NCBI RefSeq assembly: GCF_036173125.1 | Contig: NZ_CP108054.1 | Coordinates: forward strand, 1,054,001-1,118,000 | Length of the DNA: 64,000 nt | Direction: 5' to 3' | Source: Streptomyces sp. NBC_00286 | Lineage (GTDB): Bacteria > Actinomycetota > Actinomycetes > Streptomycetales > Streptomycetaceae | Shown: in pieces, positions 1 to 9,287 of the stretch | How the letters are laid out: the number at the start of each line of letters is the position of its first letter | Numbering within the stretch: position 1 is the stretch's first letter | Made by a program: the position numbers and the translations under genes | The notes under the pieces: model-generated | What the model was told of the DNA's origin: nothing | Database searches by the model: none | Seen by the model: only the letters and a program-made list of their open reading frames with translations

Positions 1-910
1 AGCGTGCCCGGCCGCCGAAGGCGAGGCGGTTGTCGGGGGTGAGGCGGACGTAGTGGCCGACATTCTTGTGGGCGACCATCAAGCGGCCGTTCGGGATGAG
101 TTCCTTGGCACGTGCCTCGCCGAGCGGCTCGGTGACGATGATGAAGCTGCCGACGTTGATGAGCCGCTTGCGGAACCACGGCATCGACTTGTCGGTGTAG
201 GCGTCCGTCGCCGCCATGACCTGCTTGGCTCGGATGGTGCCGTGCATGGTCTCCACCACGAAGCCGCCGCCGGGGAGGGGGGTGAGGCCGGTGGCGGCGT
301 TGCGCTCGTGGATCTCGGCGCCGGCCCGCTCGGCGGCGTCCGCCAGGCCGCCGACGAACTTGCCCACGTGCAGGCCCGCGCTGAGCGGGTCGAGCAGGGC
401 GCCGTGGTAGTAGTCCGTGCCGAGCTCGGCCCGCAGTTCGCTCTTGCTCAGGACGATCGTCTCGTGGCCGAAGTTGTCGGCCAGGTCGCGCTGCTTGGCC
501 TGCAAGCCGTCGAAGTGCTGGGGCTTGCAGACCAGGCCGAGGCGCCCGGCGCGATTGAAGTCGCAGTCGATCTGTTCCTTCTGCGTGAGGTCCTCGACTA
601 CGTCGACCGCCTCGCGGAAGGCGTTGTACAGCTCGAGTGCGCGCTCCTGGCCGTAACGTTTGCGGGCCTCGGCGGGACTGATGGTGATGCCCTGGGTGCA
701 CATGCTGCCGTTGCGTCCGGAGGCGCCCGAGCCGACCTTGTCCTTCTCGACGAGGACGACGCGGGCGCCCTTGCGGGCGGCGTGGTAGGCGGTGGACAGG
801 CCGGTGAGGCCGCCGCCGATGACCACTACGTCCGCCTCGTCGGGCAGGTCCTTTCCGGACCGGTCGGGCAGGGCGGGGGCGGTGTCGAGCCAGTAGGGGA
901 TCTGCTTCAT
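1..910 (-). CDS. FAD-dependent amine/amino-acid oxidase, PuuB-like (3' end outside window)
   Basis: Flavoprotein of the DAO fold, related to gamma-glutamylputrescine and other amine oxidases; expected to oxidise an amine or amino acid to an imine or aldehyde. About 303 N-terminal residues are visible. They start with a Rossmann FAD site (VVVIGGGLTG, about residues 28-37) and then a GSGASGRNG motif typical of the family. The ATG at 910 has a GAGGAC ribosome site 9-10 bases upstream. It is the last visible gene of the minus-strand run from 12664, 39 bases after the HAD gene. A full-length relative (467 aa) lies at 32927-34330, so about one third is missing here. The substrate cannot be told from sequence. 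Confidence 0.85.
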   Translation of the reverse strand, partial: MKQIPYWLDTAPALPDRSGKDLPDEADVVVIGGGLTGLSTAYHAARKGARVVLVEKDKVGSGASGRNGSMCTQGITISPAEARKRYGQERALELYNAFREAVDVVEDLTQKEQIDCDFNRAGRLGLVCKPQHFDGLQAKQRDLADNFGHETIVLSKSELRAELGTDYYHGALLDPLSAGLHVGKFVGGLADAAERAGAEIHERNAATGLTPLPGGGFVVETMHGTIRAKQVMAATDAYTDKSMPWFRKRLINVGSFIIVTEPLGEARAKELIPNGRLMVAHKNVGHYVRLTPDNRLAFGGRAR

Positions 911-949
911 GGCGTGCGTCCTCACATCGTGCGTGTCGTACCGGTGTTG

Positions 950-1615
950 TCAGCAGCCGAGCAGCGCCGGCAGGCCCGACAGGTCGGGCAGCTCGTCGTA
1001 GGGCTGGTAGTCGGCGCTGCCCAGGCGCCCGTAGCGGTTGATCCACACGCGGCGCTTCAGGCCGAGGTCGCGGGTCGGGATGTGGTCGTACTCCCAGCCC
1101 TGGGCGGTGTGGATGACCTGGGAGGGCTCGACGCCCATGGTCTTGAAGGCGTGCTCGAAGGTCTGACGGTCCGGCTTGTAGGCGCGGGCCTGCTGGGCGG
1201 TGATGACGTAGTCGAAGTCGACGCCGATGTTCTCGACGTTCCGCGCGATCAGGTTGTCGTCGGTGTTGGAGATGATGGCGATCTCGTACTTGCTCTTCAG
1301 CGCACGCAGCGCGTCCGGGACCTCAGGGAACGGGCCGAAGGTGGGCACGGCCTCGACGAGGGCGTCGCCGTCGGAGGTGCGGTACTCCAGGCCGTGCAGG
1401 CGCATGGCGTTGCGCAGGCTGGAGTGCAGGATCTCGTGGTACGGGCGGTAGGCCTCCAGGACGGCCTGGAAGCGCATGACGCGGAAGTCGTCGAGGAACT
1501 CGTCGACGTCCAGGTTGTCCAGGTCGAGCCGGTCCTCGAGGACCTTCAGGGTCGTGGGGCCGAGCTGGAAGTTGATGAGGGTGGCGTAGGCGTCGAAGGT
1601 GACGATCTCTCGCAT
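950..1615 (-). CDS. HAD-superfamily hydrolase, haloacid dehalogenase type II
   Basis: A 221-aa HAD hydrolase of the (S)-2-haloacid dehalogenase type. Motif I is FDAYATL with nucleophile Asp8, motif II is in IISNTDD, and the motif III lysine is in AYKPD. The family acts on small 2-haloacids or on phosphate esters; true dehalogenase activity is not implied. It sits 45 bases after the aldo/keto reductase and before the PuuB-like oxidase, so it belongs to the same operon. A second type II HAD gene at 32005-32685 also precedes a PuuB-like oxidase gene. That recurring pairing suggests the HAD enzyme processes a product of the same pathway. Confidence 0.85.
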   Translation of the reverse strand: MREIVTFDAYATLINFQLGPTTLKVLEDRLDLDNLDVDEFLDDFRVMRFQAVLEAYRPYHEILHSSLRNAMRLHGLEYRTSDGDALVEAVPTFGPFPEVPDALRALKSKYEIAIISNTDDNLIARNVENIGVDFDYVITAQQARAYKPDRQTFEHAFKTMGVEPSQVIHTAQGWEYDHIPTRDLGLKRRVWINRYGRLGSADYQPYDELPDLSGLPALLGC

Positions 1616-1660
1616 GGTGTTCAGCCTCGATTCGCGGGTGGAGTAAGGGAGTTGGGGAGG

Positions 1661-2599
1661 TCAGACGACTTGCTCGCCGGGGGTGGCGATCGCGTCGAGT
1701 GCGGCCAGGTCGGCCGCGTCGGGGATCCAGTCGGCCGCCGCCGCGTTGGCGGTGACCTGCTCGGGGGTCATGGCACCGCAGATGACGGAGCCGACGGCGG
1801 GCAGGGCGGCCAGTCCGCCCACGGCCACCTGGAGGAGCGTCAGGCCGCGTTCGGCGCCGTACGCGGTGAGCGCCTCGACCTTGTCGAGGGCCTCGTCGGT
1901 CAGCCAGCCCTGCCGCCAGGACAGCCGGCTGCCGGGCGGGGGCTGCTCGCCGCGCCGGTACTTGCCGCTGAGCAGGCCGTTCGCGAGGGGGTAGTACGGC
2001 AGGAGACCCATGCCGTGGCGCAGGCAGGCGGGGATCACGTCCTGCTCCACGCTGCGGTCGAGCAGGTGGTAGCGGGCCTGGGTGGATACGAAGGCGTCGG
2101 TGAGCTGCTCGGCGGGGAGGTTGGAGCAGCCGAGGTACTGGATCTTGCCCTCGCCCACCAGCTCCACGAGGGCCTCGACGGTCTCGTCCAGCGGCGTGAC
2201 GCCGTCCGGTTGGTGGTACTGGTACAGGTCGATCCACTCGGTTTCGAGCCGGCGCAGCGAGGCCTCGACGGCGTACCGGACGTAGCGGCGCGAGCCACGC
2301 GGGCCGTGCCGCTCGGCCTCCTCATCCATCTCCATGCCGAACTTGGTGGCCAGGATGACCTCGTCGCGGTGACCCTTGAGAGCGACGCCGAGCAGCCGCT
2401 CGCCGTCGCCACGCGCGCCACCAAGGTCGCCGAACCCGCCGTACATGTCGGCGGTGTCGAAGAGCGTGATCCCGGCGTCAAGTGCCGCGTGTACGACGGC
2501 AGTTGTGCCCTGCTCGTCGAGGCGGGAGCCGAAGTTGTTGCCGCCGACACCGACGACGGAGACGGCCGGGCCGCGTTCGCCGAGGGTGCGGTACCTCAT
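1661..2599 (-). CDS. aldo/keto reductase
   Basis: A 312-aa NADPH-dependent aldo/keto reductase of the TIM-barrel family, predicted to reduce an aldehyde or ketone to an alcohol or the reverse. The catalytic tetrad is visible: Asp and Tyr in FDTADMY, Lys in ATKFG and His in QYHQPDG. The family nucleotide-binding region near GSVICGAMTPEQV lies towards the C terminus. The ATG at 2599 overlaps the aldehyde dehydrogenase stop by 4 bases (ATGA), which fixes the start; the long in-frame extension upstream is only a shadow of that dehydrogenase. Together the two genes could interconvert an aldehyde intermediate with its alcohol or acid. Confidence 0.9.
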   Translation of the reverse strand: MRYRTLGERGPAVSVVGVGGNNFGSRLDEQGTTAVVHAALDAGITLFDTADMYGGFGDLGGARGDGERLLGVALKGHRDEVILATKFGMEMDEEAERHGPRGSRRYVRYAVEASLRRLETEWIDLYQYHQPDGVTPLDETVEALVELVGEGKIQYLGCSNLPAEQLTDAFVSTQARYHLLDRSVEQDVIPACLRHGMGLLPYYPLANGLLSGKYRRGEQPPPGSRLSWRQGWLTDEALDKVEALTAYGAERGLTLLQVAVGGLAALPAVGSVICGAMTPEQVTANAAAADWIPDAADLAALDAIATPGEQVV

Positions 2600-4050
2600 G
2601 ACCCGCTCCCGAAGCCGATGCAGACGTTCTTGATCTGCGTGTAACTCGCCAGCGCCTCCAGGCCCTTCTCCCGGCCCCAGCCGCTGTGCTTGTAGCCGCC
2701 GAAGGGGAGCTCGACGCCGGTGCCGACGCCGGTGGCGTTGATGTTGACCTGTCCGGCCCGGATGCCTTCGGCCAGGCGCATGGCCTTGTCGATGTCGCGG
2801 GTCCAGACGTAGGAGGACAGGCCGTACGGGCTGTCGTTGGCGATGTCCAGGGCCTCGTCCGCGTCGTCGAACTCGATGACCGTGATGACGGGGCCGAAGA
2901 TCTCCTCGCGGGCGCAACGGGCCTGGTTGGTCAGGCCGGTGAGGACGGTCGGCTCGACGTAGTAGCCGTCGGCGAGCGCCTTGTCGGAGGGGGCACCGCC
3001 GCCCGCCCGGGCCGTGGCGCCCTCCTCGCGGGCCAGGTCCAGGTAGGCCAGCACCCGGTCGCGCTGCCGGGCTGCGACCAGCGGGCCGATATCCGGGTCG
3101 GTGAGCCCGGGGCCGATGCGCAGGGAGGCCGCGTACTCGACGAGCTTGTCCAGGAACTCCTCGGCACCGCGCTGGAGCAGCAACCGGGTACCGGCCGAGC
3201 AGGTCTGGCCGGCGTTGCCGAAGACCGAGGCCGCGATGGCGCCGAGCGCCAGGTCGAAGTCGGCGTCGGCGAAGACGACGACCGGGGACTTGCCGCCCAG
3301 TTCCGTGACCGAGGGCACCACGTTGGCGGCGGCGGCCTGGGCGACCTTGATACCGGTGGGCACCGAGCCGGTGAAGGTGACCTGGTTGATGTCCGGGTGA
3401 CCGGCGAGGGCCGCGCCCGTCTCTCCGTCGCCGGGGACGACGTTCAGTACGCCCGGCGGGAGCCCGCACTCGATGGCGATGCGGCCGACCTCGAGCGGGG
3501 TGAGCGGCGCCTCCGGCGAGGGCTTGAGCACCACCGTGCAGCCCGCGGCCAGTGCGGGGGCGGAACCCCTCGCGGTGTTCTGCAGCGGGTAGTTGAACGG
3601 GATGATCTGCCCGGAGACGCCTATCGGCTCGCGGACCGTGTAGTCGAGCAACCCCGGGCCCAGCGGGATCGTGGAACCGCCGAGCTTGTCGGCGAAGCCC
3701 GCGTAGAACTCGAAGTAGCGGGCGGCGGCCTCGACATCGGCCTTGGCCTGGCGCAGCGGCTTGCCGACGTCCTGGCTCTCCAGCCGCGCCAGCCGCTCCC
3801 CCTGATCCCGGATCGCCTCGGCGATCCGGAACAGGATCCGGCCCCGGTCGGCGGCACGCATCCGCGCCCACTCGGGCGCCACGAAGGCCGCCCGGGCCGC
3901 GGCTACCGCCCGGTCCACGTCCGCCTTGCCGGCCAGCGCCACCTGGGCGAGGTCCGTCCCGTCGGACGGGTCGACGACGGTGAAAGTGCGGCCGTCGTCG
4001 GCGGGCACCGGCTTGCCGTCGATGAGGAGCAACTGCGTATCGCCGCTCAT
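2596..4050 (-). CDS. NAD(P)-dependent aldehyde dehydrogenase
   Basis: A 484-aa aldehyde dehydrogenase of the betaine-aldehyde/aminobutyraldehyde type. The general-base Glu is in TELGGKSP and the nucleophilic Cys in GQTCSAG; the cofactor region SFTG-like motif reads TFTGSVPTG. The normal family length is about 480-490. ATG at 4050 overlaps the preceding deacylase stop by 4 bases, and its own stop overlaps the aldo/keto reductase start by 4 bases, so translation is probably coupled. In this operon it would naturally oxidise the semialdehyde produced by the class III aminotransferase at 5033-6391. That pairing is inferred from context; other amine-derived aldehydes are possible. Confidence 0.9.
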   Translation of the reverse strand: MSGDTQLLLIDGKPVPADDGRTFTVVDPSDGTDLAQVALAGKADVDRAVAAARAAFVAPEWARMRAADRGRILFRIAEAIRDQGERLARLESQDVGKPLRQAKADVEAAARYFEFYAGFADKLGGSTIPLGPGLLDYTVREPIGVSGQIIPFNYPLQNTARGSAPALAAGCTVVLKPSPEAPLTPLEVGRIAIECGLPPGVLNVVPGDGETGAALAGHPDINQVTFTGSVPTGIKVAQAAAANVVPSVTELGGKSPVVVFADADFDLALGAIAASVFGNAGQTCSAGTRLLLQRGAEEFLDKLVEYAASLRIGPGLTDPDIGPLVAARQRDRVLAYLDLAREEGATARAGGGAPSDKALADGYYVEPTVLTGLTNQARCAREEIFGPVITVIEFDDADEALDIANDSPYGLSSYVWTRDIDKAMRLAEGIRAGQVNINATGVGTGVELPFGGYKHSGWGREKGLEALASYTQIKNVCIGFGSGS

Positions 4051-5000
4051 GGCTGGATCTCCCCGAGGACCTCGCCGAAGATGACGACCTCGTCGCCCGG
4101 ACGGACGGTGCGGATCCGGCGGACCCAGAGCACGATGCCGTCCTGCGGGGCGGTGACCTCTTCCAGCGTGTTGCCGTAGTGGTCGGTGATGGTGGCGATC
4201 AGGTCGCCTTCCTTGCAGTTCTCCCCCGGCTCGGCGCGAGCGACGAAGAAGCCGCCGGAGGCGGAGCGGGCGAAGGTGCCGGAGACGGTGGTGTAGGTGT
4301 CCCGCAGCTCCACCTCGCCGTCGATCAGGCCGAGGCTGCGCAGGATGTTGCGGATCGAGTTCATGTGCGTCTCGACGTTGGCCTCGCGGTAGGTGCCGCC
4401 GCCGACCTCGAGGGTGATGGCGGGCTTGCCCGCCGCGAGGACGGGGTGGCGGACCGTGCCGCCCCACTTGCCGCCCTTCCACACCAGCTCGTGCCCGGCC
4501 GCCAGCGCCAGGTCGGTGGCCAGGTCCTCGTATCCGCCCTGGAGGATGACGAGCGGGGCGATCTCGCCGTAGGCACCGCCGGTGTGCAGGTCGACCACGG
4601 CATCGACGGCCGGGACGACCTTCTCGACGAAGGTGGCGGCCAGCCGCTGGGAGTACGAGCCCTCCGCGTCGCCCGGGAAGATCCGGTTGAGGTTCAGGTA
4701 GTCCAGGCCACTGGTGCGGGCGGCCGCCTCGAAGGCCGGGGTGTTCAGGCAGGGGATGCCGACGACGGTGCCGCGCAGGGTGGCCGGGTCGAGCTCGGCG
4801 AGTACACGGCGGATGGCCTCCTGGCCGTCGTACTCGTCGCCGTGCACGCCCGCGTCCACGCAGAGCACCGGGCCGTCCTGGGCGCCGTTGATGACGATCA
4901 GGGGTATGCCGAGTTCCACGCCGTAGCTGCTGGTGCCGACCGGGATCAGGCCCTGGGCGCGCTCGCCGGGGGCGACGGTCAGCGAACCGATGGAGTACAT
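4047..5000 (-). CDS. zinc-dependent deacylase, succinylglutamate desuccinylase/aspartoacylase family
   Basis: A 317-aa carboxypeptidase-like deacylase (M14-related AstE/ASPA family). The zinc ligands appear as His53 and Glu56 in GVHGDE and His139 in DLHTGG. The family hydrolyses N-acyl amino acids; relatives include DoeB/EutE, which deacetylates N-acetyl-diaminobutyrate in ectoine breakdown. The C-terminal third is the usual lipoyl-like beta barrel (APQDGIVLWV). Start chosen at ATG 5000 because AAGGAAC lies about 6 bases upstream; a 36-base longer reading to 5036 lacks support. It shares no close sequence identity with the other deacylase (10490-11461), but the metal ligands have identical spacing. 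Substrate unknown. Confidence 0.85.
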   Translation of the reverse strand: MYSIGSLTVAPGERAQGLIPVGTSSYGVELGIPLIVINGAQDGPVLCVDAGVHGDEYDGQEAIRRVLAELDPATLRGTVVGIPCLNTPAFEAAARTSGLDYLNLNRIFPGDAEGSYSQRLAATFVEKVVPAVDAVVDLHTGGAYGEIAPLVILQGGYEDLATDLALAAGHELVWKGGKWGGTVRHPVLAAGKPAITLEVGGGTYREANVETHMNSIRNILRSLGLIDGEVELRDTYTTVSGTFARSASGGFFVARAEPGENCKEGDLIATITDHYGNTLEEVTAPQDGIVLWVRRIRTVRPGDEVVIFGEVLGEIQP

Positions 5001-5032
5001 GTCGTTCCTTCCGAAAGCATGGAAAGCGGGTG

Positions 5033-6391
5033 TCACAAACGGGCGGAGGCCTCGGCGAGGGTGTCCGCGATGATGTCGGCGATACGGTCCAGAAGTGCGC
5101 GGTCGCTGATCAGCGGGGGCGCGATCTGCACCAGGGGGGCGGCGCGGTTGTAGACGCGGGCCAGGAGGCCGGCCTCGCGCAGGCGGCGCGGGACGAGGTC
5201 GACGATCAGCTCGGTACGGGCCCGGTCGCTGAAGCCGCCGCCGTCGAGGTCTCCGAAAAGTTCGCAGGCGTAGAAGAACCCGGCGCCGCGGACGTCACCG
5301 ACGATCGGCAACTCGCCCAGGGACGCCATGCGTTGGGCCAGGTGGTCCTGGTGCCCGCGGACGTTCTCGAGAACGCGGTCGCGCTCCATGATGTCCAGGC
5401 TGCGCAGGGCGATGGCCGCGCTCAGCGGGTGACCGCTGAAGGTGTAGCCGTGGTTGAGCACCTCGCCGGGCCGGTTGATCACCTCGGCGACGCTCCCAGC
5501 GACCAGGGTCGCGCCCATCGGTGCGTACCCGGCGGTGATGCCCTTGGCAACGGTGACCATGTCCGGGCTGGCGCCGTAGCACTCGCCGCCGAACCATTCG
5601 CCGAGCCGGCCGAAGGCGGTGATCACCTCGTCGGCGACCAGCAGGAAGCCGTACTGGTCGGCCAGTCGGCGCAGGCCCTGCCAGTAGCCCTGGGGCGGGG
5701 TGATGCAACCGCCCCGGTTCTGCACCGGCTCCGCGATGAGCATCCCGACCGACTCCGGTCCCGCCGCGAGGACCGTGGCCTCGACGTCGGCGAGCAGGTA
5801 CTCGGTGAACGCCGCCTCGTCCAGCGGCTGTTCGAGGGCGCCGCGGTTGGTGTTGGCGACGAAGTGGGTCTCCACGGCGGGCGGTCCGTACGGCTCGGTG
5901 AGGCCGGGGTCGTCCGTGAAGGACAGCGCCCCGAGGGTCAGCCCGTGGTAGGCGCCGCGGCGGGCGATCGCCTTGATGCGGCCCGGCTCACCGCGCAGGG
6001 TGTGATACCTGCGGGCGATCTTCCAGGCGGTCTCCACGGCCTCGGCGCCGCCGCCGCCGAAGAAGACATGCTCGATGCCGTCGGGGGCCAACGCGGCCAG
6101 CCGCTCGGCGAGTTGGAGCGCGGTGGGGTGCGCGGACTCCGACCACAGGGGGCTGTAGCACAGTTCGCGCAGCTGCTTCTCGGCCGCCTCGGCGATCTCC
6201 TCGCCGTAGGAGTAACCGATCTGGCAGCAGTACAGCCCGGACAGTCCGTCGATATAGCGGTTGCCGACCGCGTCGTCGACGTACGGTCCCTCGCCGTGAC
6301 GTACGACGAACAGTTCCTTGTCCGGCGCTGCGAGCAATCCGTTGGCGGTCATGTTCAGCAGCAGGTGCCGCTGAGCGGTCGTGGTGGTCAT
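5033..6391 (-). CDS. class III (omega) aminotransferase
   Basis: A 452-aa PLP enzyme of aminotransferase class III, the group that includes putrescine-pyruvate, beta-alanine-pyruvate and GABA transaminases. Asp254 in VADEVITAFGR contacts the PLP ring nitrogen and Lys283 in VAKGITAGYAPMGA forms the Schiff base. It would move a terminal amino group to pyruvate or 2-oxoglutarate and leave a semialdehyde for the dehydrogenase at 2596-4050. ATG 6391 overlaps the permease stop by 4 bases. This gene is missing from the otherwise matching second importer operon at 23583-27572, where a dehydrogenase follows instead. Confidence 0.9.
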   Translation of the reverse strand: MTTTTAQRHLLLNMTANGLLAAPDKELFVVRHGEGPYVDDAVGNRYIDGLSGLYCCQIGYSYGEEIAEAAEKQLRELCYSPLWSESAHPTALQLAERLAALAPDGIEHVFFGGGGAEAVETAWKIARRYHTLRGEPGRIKAIARRGAYHGLTLGALSFTDDPGLTEPYGPPAVETHFVANTNRGALEQPLDEAAFTEYLLADVEATVLAAGPESVGMLIAEPVQNRGGCITPPQGYWQGLRRLADQYGFLLVADEVITAFGRLGEWFGGECYGASPDMVTVAKGITAGYAPMGATLVAGSVAEVINRPGEVLNHGYTFSGHPLSAAIALRSLDIMERDRVLENVRGHQDHLAQRMASLGELPIVGDVRGAGFFYACELFGDLDGGGFSDRARTELIVDLVPRRLREAGLLARVYNRAAPLVQIAPPLISDRALLDRIADIIADTLAEASARL

Positions 6392-7254
6392 ACGGCCTCG
6401 CCTCCGGGGTTGGCGATCCCTGCCGTGTTCTCGACCGAGAGCAGGGAGTCCTGGCGTCCGGAGCCGATCCAGCGCACCACGGCCACCAGCACGAGGGCGA
6501 GGATCGCGCCGGCGGTGAGGAGCGCGCTGACCGCGGTGACGCTGGGGTCGATGTCGAAGGTCAGGGAGTTGTAGACCCGCACCGGCAGGGTGACGGTGTC
6601 GACGGAGGAGAGGAACTGGGAGATGTAGAACTCGTCGAAGCTGGTGATGAAGGAGAAGATCGCCGCCGCGATCATGCCGGGTGCGGCGAGGGGGAAGGTG
6701 ATCTTCCGGGCGATGGTCAGACGTCCCGCGCCCATGCTGGCTGCGGCGTCCTCCAGGCGTTCGTCGATGCCGCGCAGGGTCGCGATCAGGATCAGTACCG
6801 CGATGGGTGCGGCCAGCACGGTGTGCCCGAGGGCGATGGCTATCGGGCTGCCCAGCATCGCGGCCGGCTCGAAGAGCAGGAACAGGCCCAGTGCGGTGAC
6901 GATCTGCGGGATGACCAGCGGGCCGAGGACCAGGGCGAAGACCGCCGAGCGCAGCGGGAGTTCGCTGCGGACCAGCGCGGTCGCCGCGGTCACCCCGATG
7001 ATCAGCGAGAACACAGTGCTCAGGCAGGCGATCAAGGCGCTCAGGGAGAGCGCGGCGGGCCATTTGCTGCCGTCGGCGAACAGCGCCTTGTACCAGTTCA
7101 GCGTCCAGGTGTCGGGCGGGAAGGCCGCGAAGGCGTTGTCGCTGAAGGAGGTGACCAGGATGACCACGATCGGCAGCGCCAAAAACAGCAGGATCACAGT
7201 GGCGACAGCGGTCAGGATGATCTTCCCTGCCAGGGTGCTGCGCAGCTCCATCAT
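6388..7254 (-). CDS. ABC importer permease, PotC-like (copy 1)
   Basis: A 288-aa inner-membrane permease of the spermidine/putrescine-type family with about six hydrophobic helices and the EAA loop around RLEDAAASMGAGR. It carries substrate from the lipoprotein at 9280-10377 across the membrane using the ATPase at 8148-9287. Tandem ATGs at 7254 and 7251; 7254 overlaps the upstream permease stop by 4 bases. It is the downstream end of a 3990-bp unit repeated at 23583-27572. Differences between copies concentrate at the N terminus (STLAGKII against KTLTGRIV) and the C terminus, while the core is almost unchanged. Confidence 0.9.
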   Translation of the reverse strand: MMELRSTLAGKIILTAVATVILLFLALPIVVILVTSFSDNAFAAFPPDTWTLNWYKALFADGSKWPAALSLSALIACLSTVFSLIIGVTAATALVRSELPLRSAVFALVLGPLVIPQIVTALGLFLLFEPAAMLGSPIAIALGHTVLAAPIAVLILIATLRGIDERLEDAAASMGAGRLTIARKITFPLAAPGMIAAAIFSFITSFDEFYISQFLSSVDTVTLPVRVYNSLTFDIDPSVTAVSALLTAGAILALVLVAVVRWIGSGRQDSLLSVENTAGIANPGGEAV

Positions 7255-8144
7255 GAGAGGCTCCTCTTCCTGCGGCTGGCGCCGAGCGAGGTCACGAGCT
7301 TGACCAGCAGCAGTCCGGCGAAGGTGATCAGCAGCAGGATCACGCCCTGGGCGGCCGCCCCGTTCCACTGGTTCTGCTTCATCACCTGCTGGTTGATCAG
7401 GGTGGCGATCATCGTCTGGTTGGGTCCGCCCATCAGGGCCGGGGTGATGTAATAGCCCAGCGACAGGATGAAGCTGAGCAGTCCGGCACTGGCCAGACCA
7501 GGCGCCACCAGCGGCAGGTAGATACGGCGGAAGATCGTCACGCGTCCGGCGCCCATGCTGGAGGCGGCCGCCAGCAGCCGGCGGTCCACCCCGCGCATCA
7601 CGCCGTACAGCAGCAGCACCGTGTACGGGAGCATCATCGAGGTGGTTCCGATGACCACGCCGAGCTCGTTGTACAGCAGCTGGAACGGCGCACCCGGCAC
7701 CCACAGGCCGGCCAGGGACTCGTTCACCAGGCCCTTGTCGCCGAGCATGATGATCCAGCCGTACGTCCGTACCAGGGCGCTGATGAAGTGCGGCACGACC
7801 ACGATCAACATGGCCACTCCGGCCCACAGCGGCTTCAGTCTCGAGATGGCGTTGGCCAGCACGAAGCCGAAGACGAGACTGAACAGCGCCGTCTCCGCGG
7901 AGATCCGCAGCGTGGTGAACAGCACCGACAGATTGACGCCGGTGAGGGCGTCGACGTACCAGTGCAGGGTCAGTGCGCCGTCGGTGCCCTGCACGCTGAG
8001 GAACAGGGTGCTGAAGATCGGGTAGACGAACAGCACCAGCAGGTAGACGACGACCGGCAGCGCGTACAGGAGGCCGACCCGGGTGCGGCGGGAGGCCAGC
8101 AGCTTGCGCGGGCGCGCGGGTGCGGTGGCGGTGAGGGCGGCCAT
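7251..8144 (-). CDS. ABC importer permease, PotB-like (copy 1)
   Basis: A 297-aa permease partner of the PotC-like protein, with about six transmembrane segments and an EAA loop near LLAAASSMGAGRVTIFRR. It starts 3 bases after the ATPase stop. Of the four importer genes this pair differs most between the two copies: changes cluster in the first periplasmic loop (STLFLSVQGTDG against STLLLSLKDADG), in the second helix region and at the C terminus. Loops facing the binding protein are where changes in partner or ligand preference would be expected, though drift is equally possible. Confidence 0.9.
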   Translation of the reverse strand: MAALTATAPARPRKLLASRRTRVGLLYALPVVVYLLVLFVYPIFSTLFLSVQGTDGALTLHWYVDALTGVNLSVLFTTLRISAETALFSLVFGFVLANAISRLKPLWAGVAMLIVVVPHFISALVRTYGWIIMLGDKGLVNESLAGLWVPGAPFQLLYNELGVVIGTTSMMLPYTVLLLYGVMRGVDRRLLAAASSMGAGRVTIFRRIYLPLVAPGLASAGLLSFILSLGYYITPALMGGPNQTMIATLINQQVMKQNQWNGAAAQGVILLLITFAGLLLVKLVTSLGASRRKRSLS

Positions 8145-8147
8145 GAC

Positions 8148-9287
8148 TCACCCGCCCTGTTCGACGGGGAAGAGGTTGACGTCCTCGGGATCGGCGGAGA
8201 TGCCGACCCGCTCGCCGGTGACGGGTCCGCGGCCGGCCGGTACTTCCAGGCGCAGCAGCGGTGCGTCACCGCCGTCGATGCGTACGCCGGCGCGGACCAG
8301 GGTGCCCACGTACGTGGCGGTCTCCACCGTGCCCGTACAGAAACCGTCGTCCGGGGCGCAGGCCCGCAGCCGGCCCGGCTGCACCGCGACCTTCACCTGG
8401 GCTCCGGAGGCGAGGTCGTGGCGGCGCGCCTTCAGCAGACCGCCGGACTCGTCGAGGCGGACCAGGGTGTGCTCGTCGGTGTGCTGCTCGATGCGGCCGG
8501 GCAGGAAGTTCGCCGCGCCGAGGAAGTCCGCCACGAACGGGGTCCTCGGCCGCTCGAACAGCTCCCGGGGGGTGTCGAACTGCTCGATCAGGCCGTTGCG
8601 CATCACCGCGATGCGATCCGACATGACCAGCGCTTCTTCCTGATCGTGCGTCACATAGATGACGGTCAGGCCCAGTTCCTGCTGGATGGTCTTGATCTCC
8701 ACCTGCAGCTGGTCACGCAGCTTCTTGTCCAGCGCGCCCAGCGGCTCGTCCATCAGGATCACCGGCGGCCGGTAGACCAGCGCCCGGCACAACGCGACCC
8801 GCTGCTGCTGACCACCCGACAGCTCACGCGGGCGGCGGCCGCCGAACCCGGACAGCCCCGCGATCTCCAGCGTCTCCCCCACCCGGCGGCGAATCTCGTC
8901 CTTCGGCACCCCGCGCAGCGTGAGCGGGAAGGCCACGTTCTCACTGACCGTCATGTGCGGGAAGAGCAGGTACTGCTGGAAGACGAAACCGAGGTTGCGT
9001 TTTTGCGGGGCGAGCCTTGTGACGTCGCGGTCCCCGACGGTGATGGTGCCGGAGTCCGGCTCGCAGAACCCGGCGATCATCATCAGGGTCGTGGTCTTGC
9101 CCGACCCGGACGCGCCGAGGAAGGTGACGAACTCCCCCGCCGCAATCTCCATCGACGCCTCATCGACCGCGACCACATCGCCGTACGTCTTGCGCAGAGC
9201 CACCACCGACAGCGCTTTGCCGGTCGCAGTGGCCGGCTTGCCGCCGGCCACCTTGACGGACGGTGTGGCGATACCGAATTCAGCCAC
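8148..9287 (-). CDS. ABC importer ATPase, PotA-like (copy 1)
   Basis: A 379-aa nucleotide-binding subunit. Walker A is GASGSGKT at 58-65, the Q loop is FVFQQYL, the signature is LSGGQ at 156-160, Walker B is VILMDE at 176-181 and the H loop is VTHDQEE. The C-terminal TOBE domain is typical of polyamine, iron and similar importers. ATG 9287 overlaps the binding-protein stop by 8 bases. Only about five residues differ from copy 2 (25343-26482), mostly in the TOBE domain, so either ATPase could probably serve either permease pair. Confidence 0.95.
   Translation of the reverse strand: MAEFGIATPSVKVAGGKPATATGKALSVVALRKTYGDVVAVDEASMEIAAGEFVTFLGASGSGKTTTLMMIAGFCEPDSGTITVGDRDVTRLAPQKRNLGFVFQQYLLFPHMTVSENVAFPLTLRGVPKDEIRRRVGETLEIAGLSGFGGRRPRELSGGQQQRVALCRALVYRPPVILMDEPLGALDKKLRDQLQVEIKTIQQELGLTVIYVTHDQEEALVMSDRIAVMRNGLIEQFDTPRELFERPRTPFVADFLGAANFLPGRIEQHTDEHTLVRLDESGGLLKARRHDLASGAQVKVAVQPGRLRACAPDDGFCTGTVETATYVGTLVRAGVRIDGGDAPLLRLEVPAGRGPVTGERVGISADPEDVNLFPVEQGG

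Noticed and set aside
950..1615. Assignment as a true haloacid dehalogenase
   Set aside because: HAD motifs alone do not separate dehalogenases from phosphatases, and no haloacid context genes are present.
53..2644. 863-codon open frame on the plus strand
   Set aside because: Shadow of the oxidase, HAD and aldo/keto reductase genes: low-complexity Val/Gly/Ala-rich composition without any family motif, as expected opposite GC-rich genes.
1661..3871. 736-codon frame suggesting an aldo/keto reductase with a long N-terminal extension
   Set aside because: The extension is an out-of-frame reading of the aldehyde dehydrogenase; the true start is ATG 2599.
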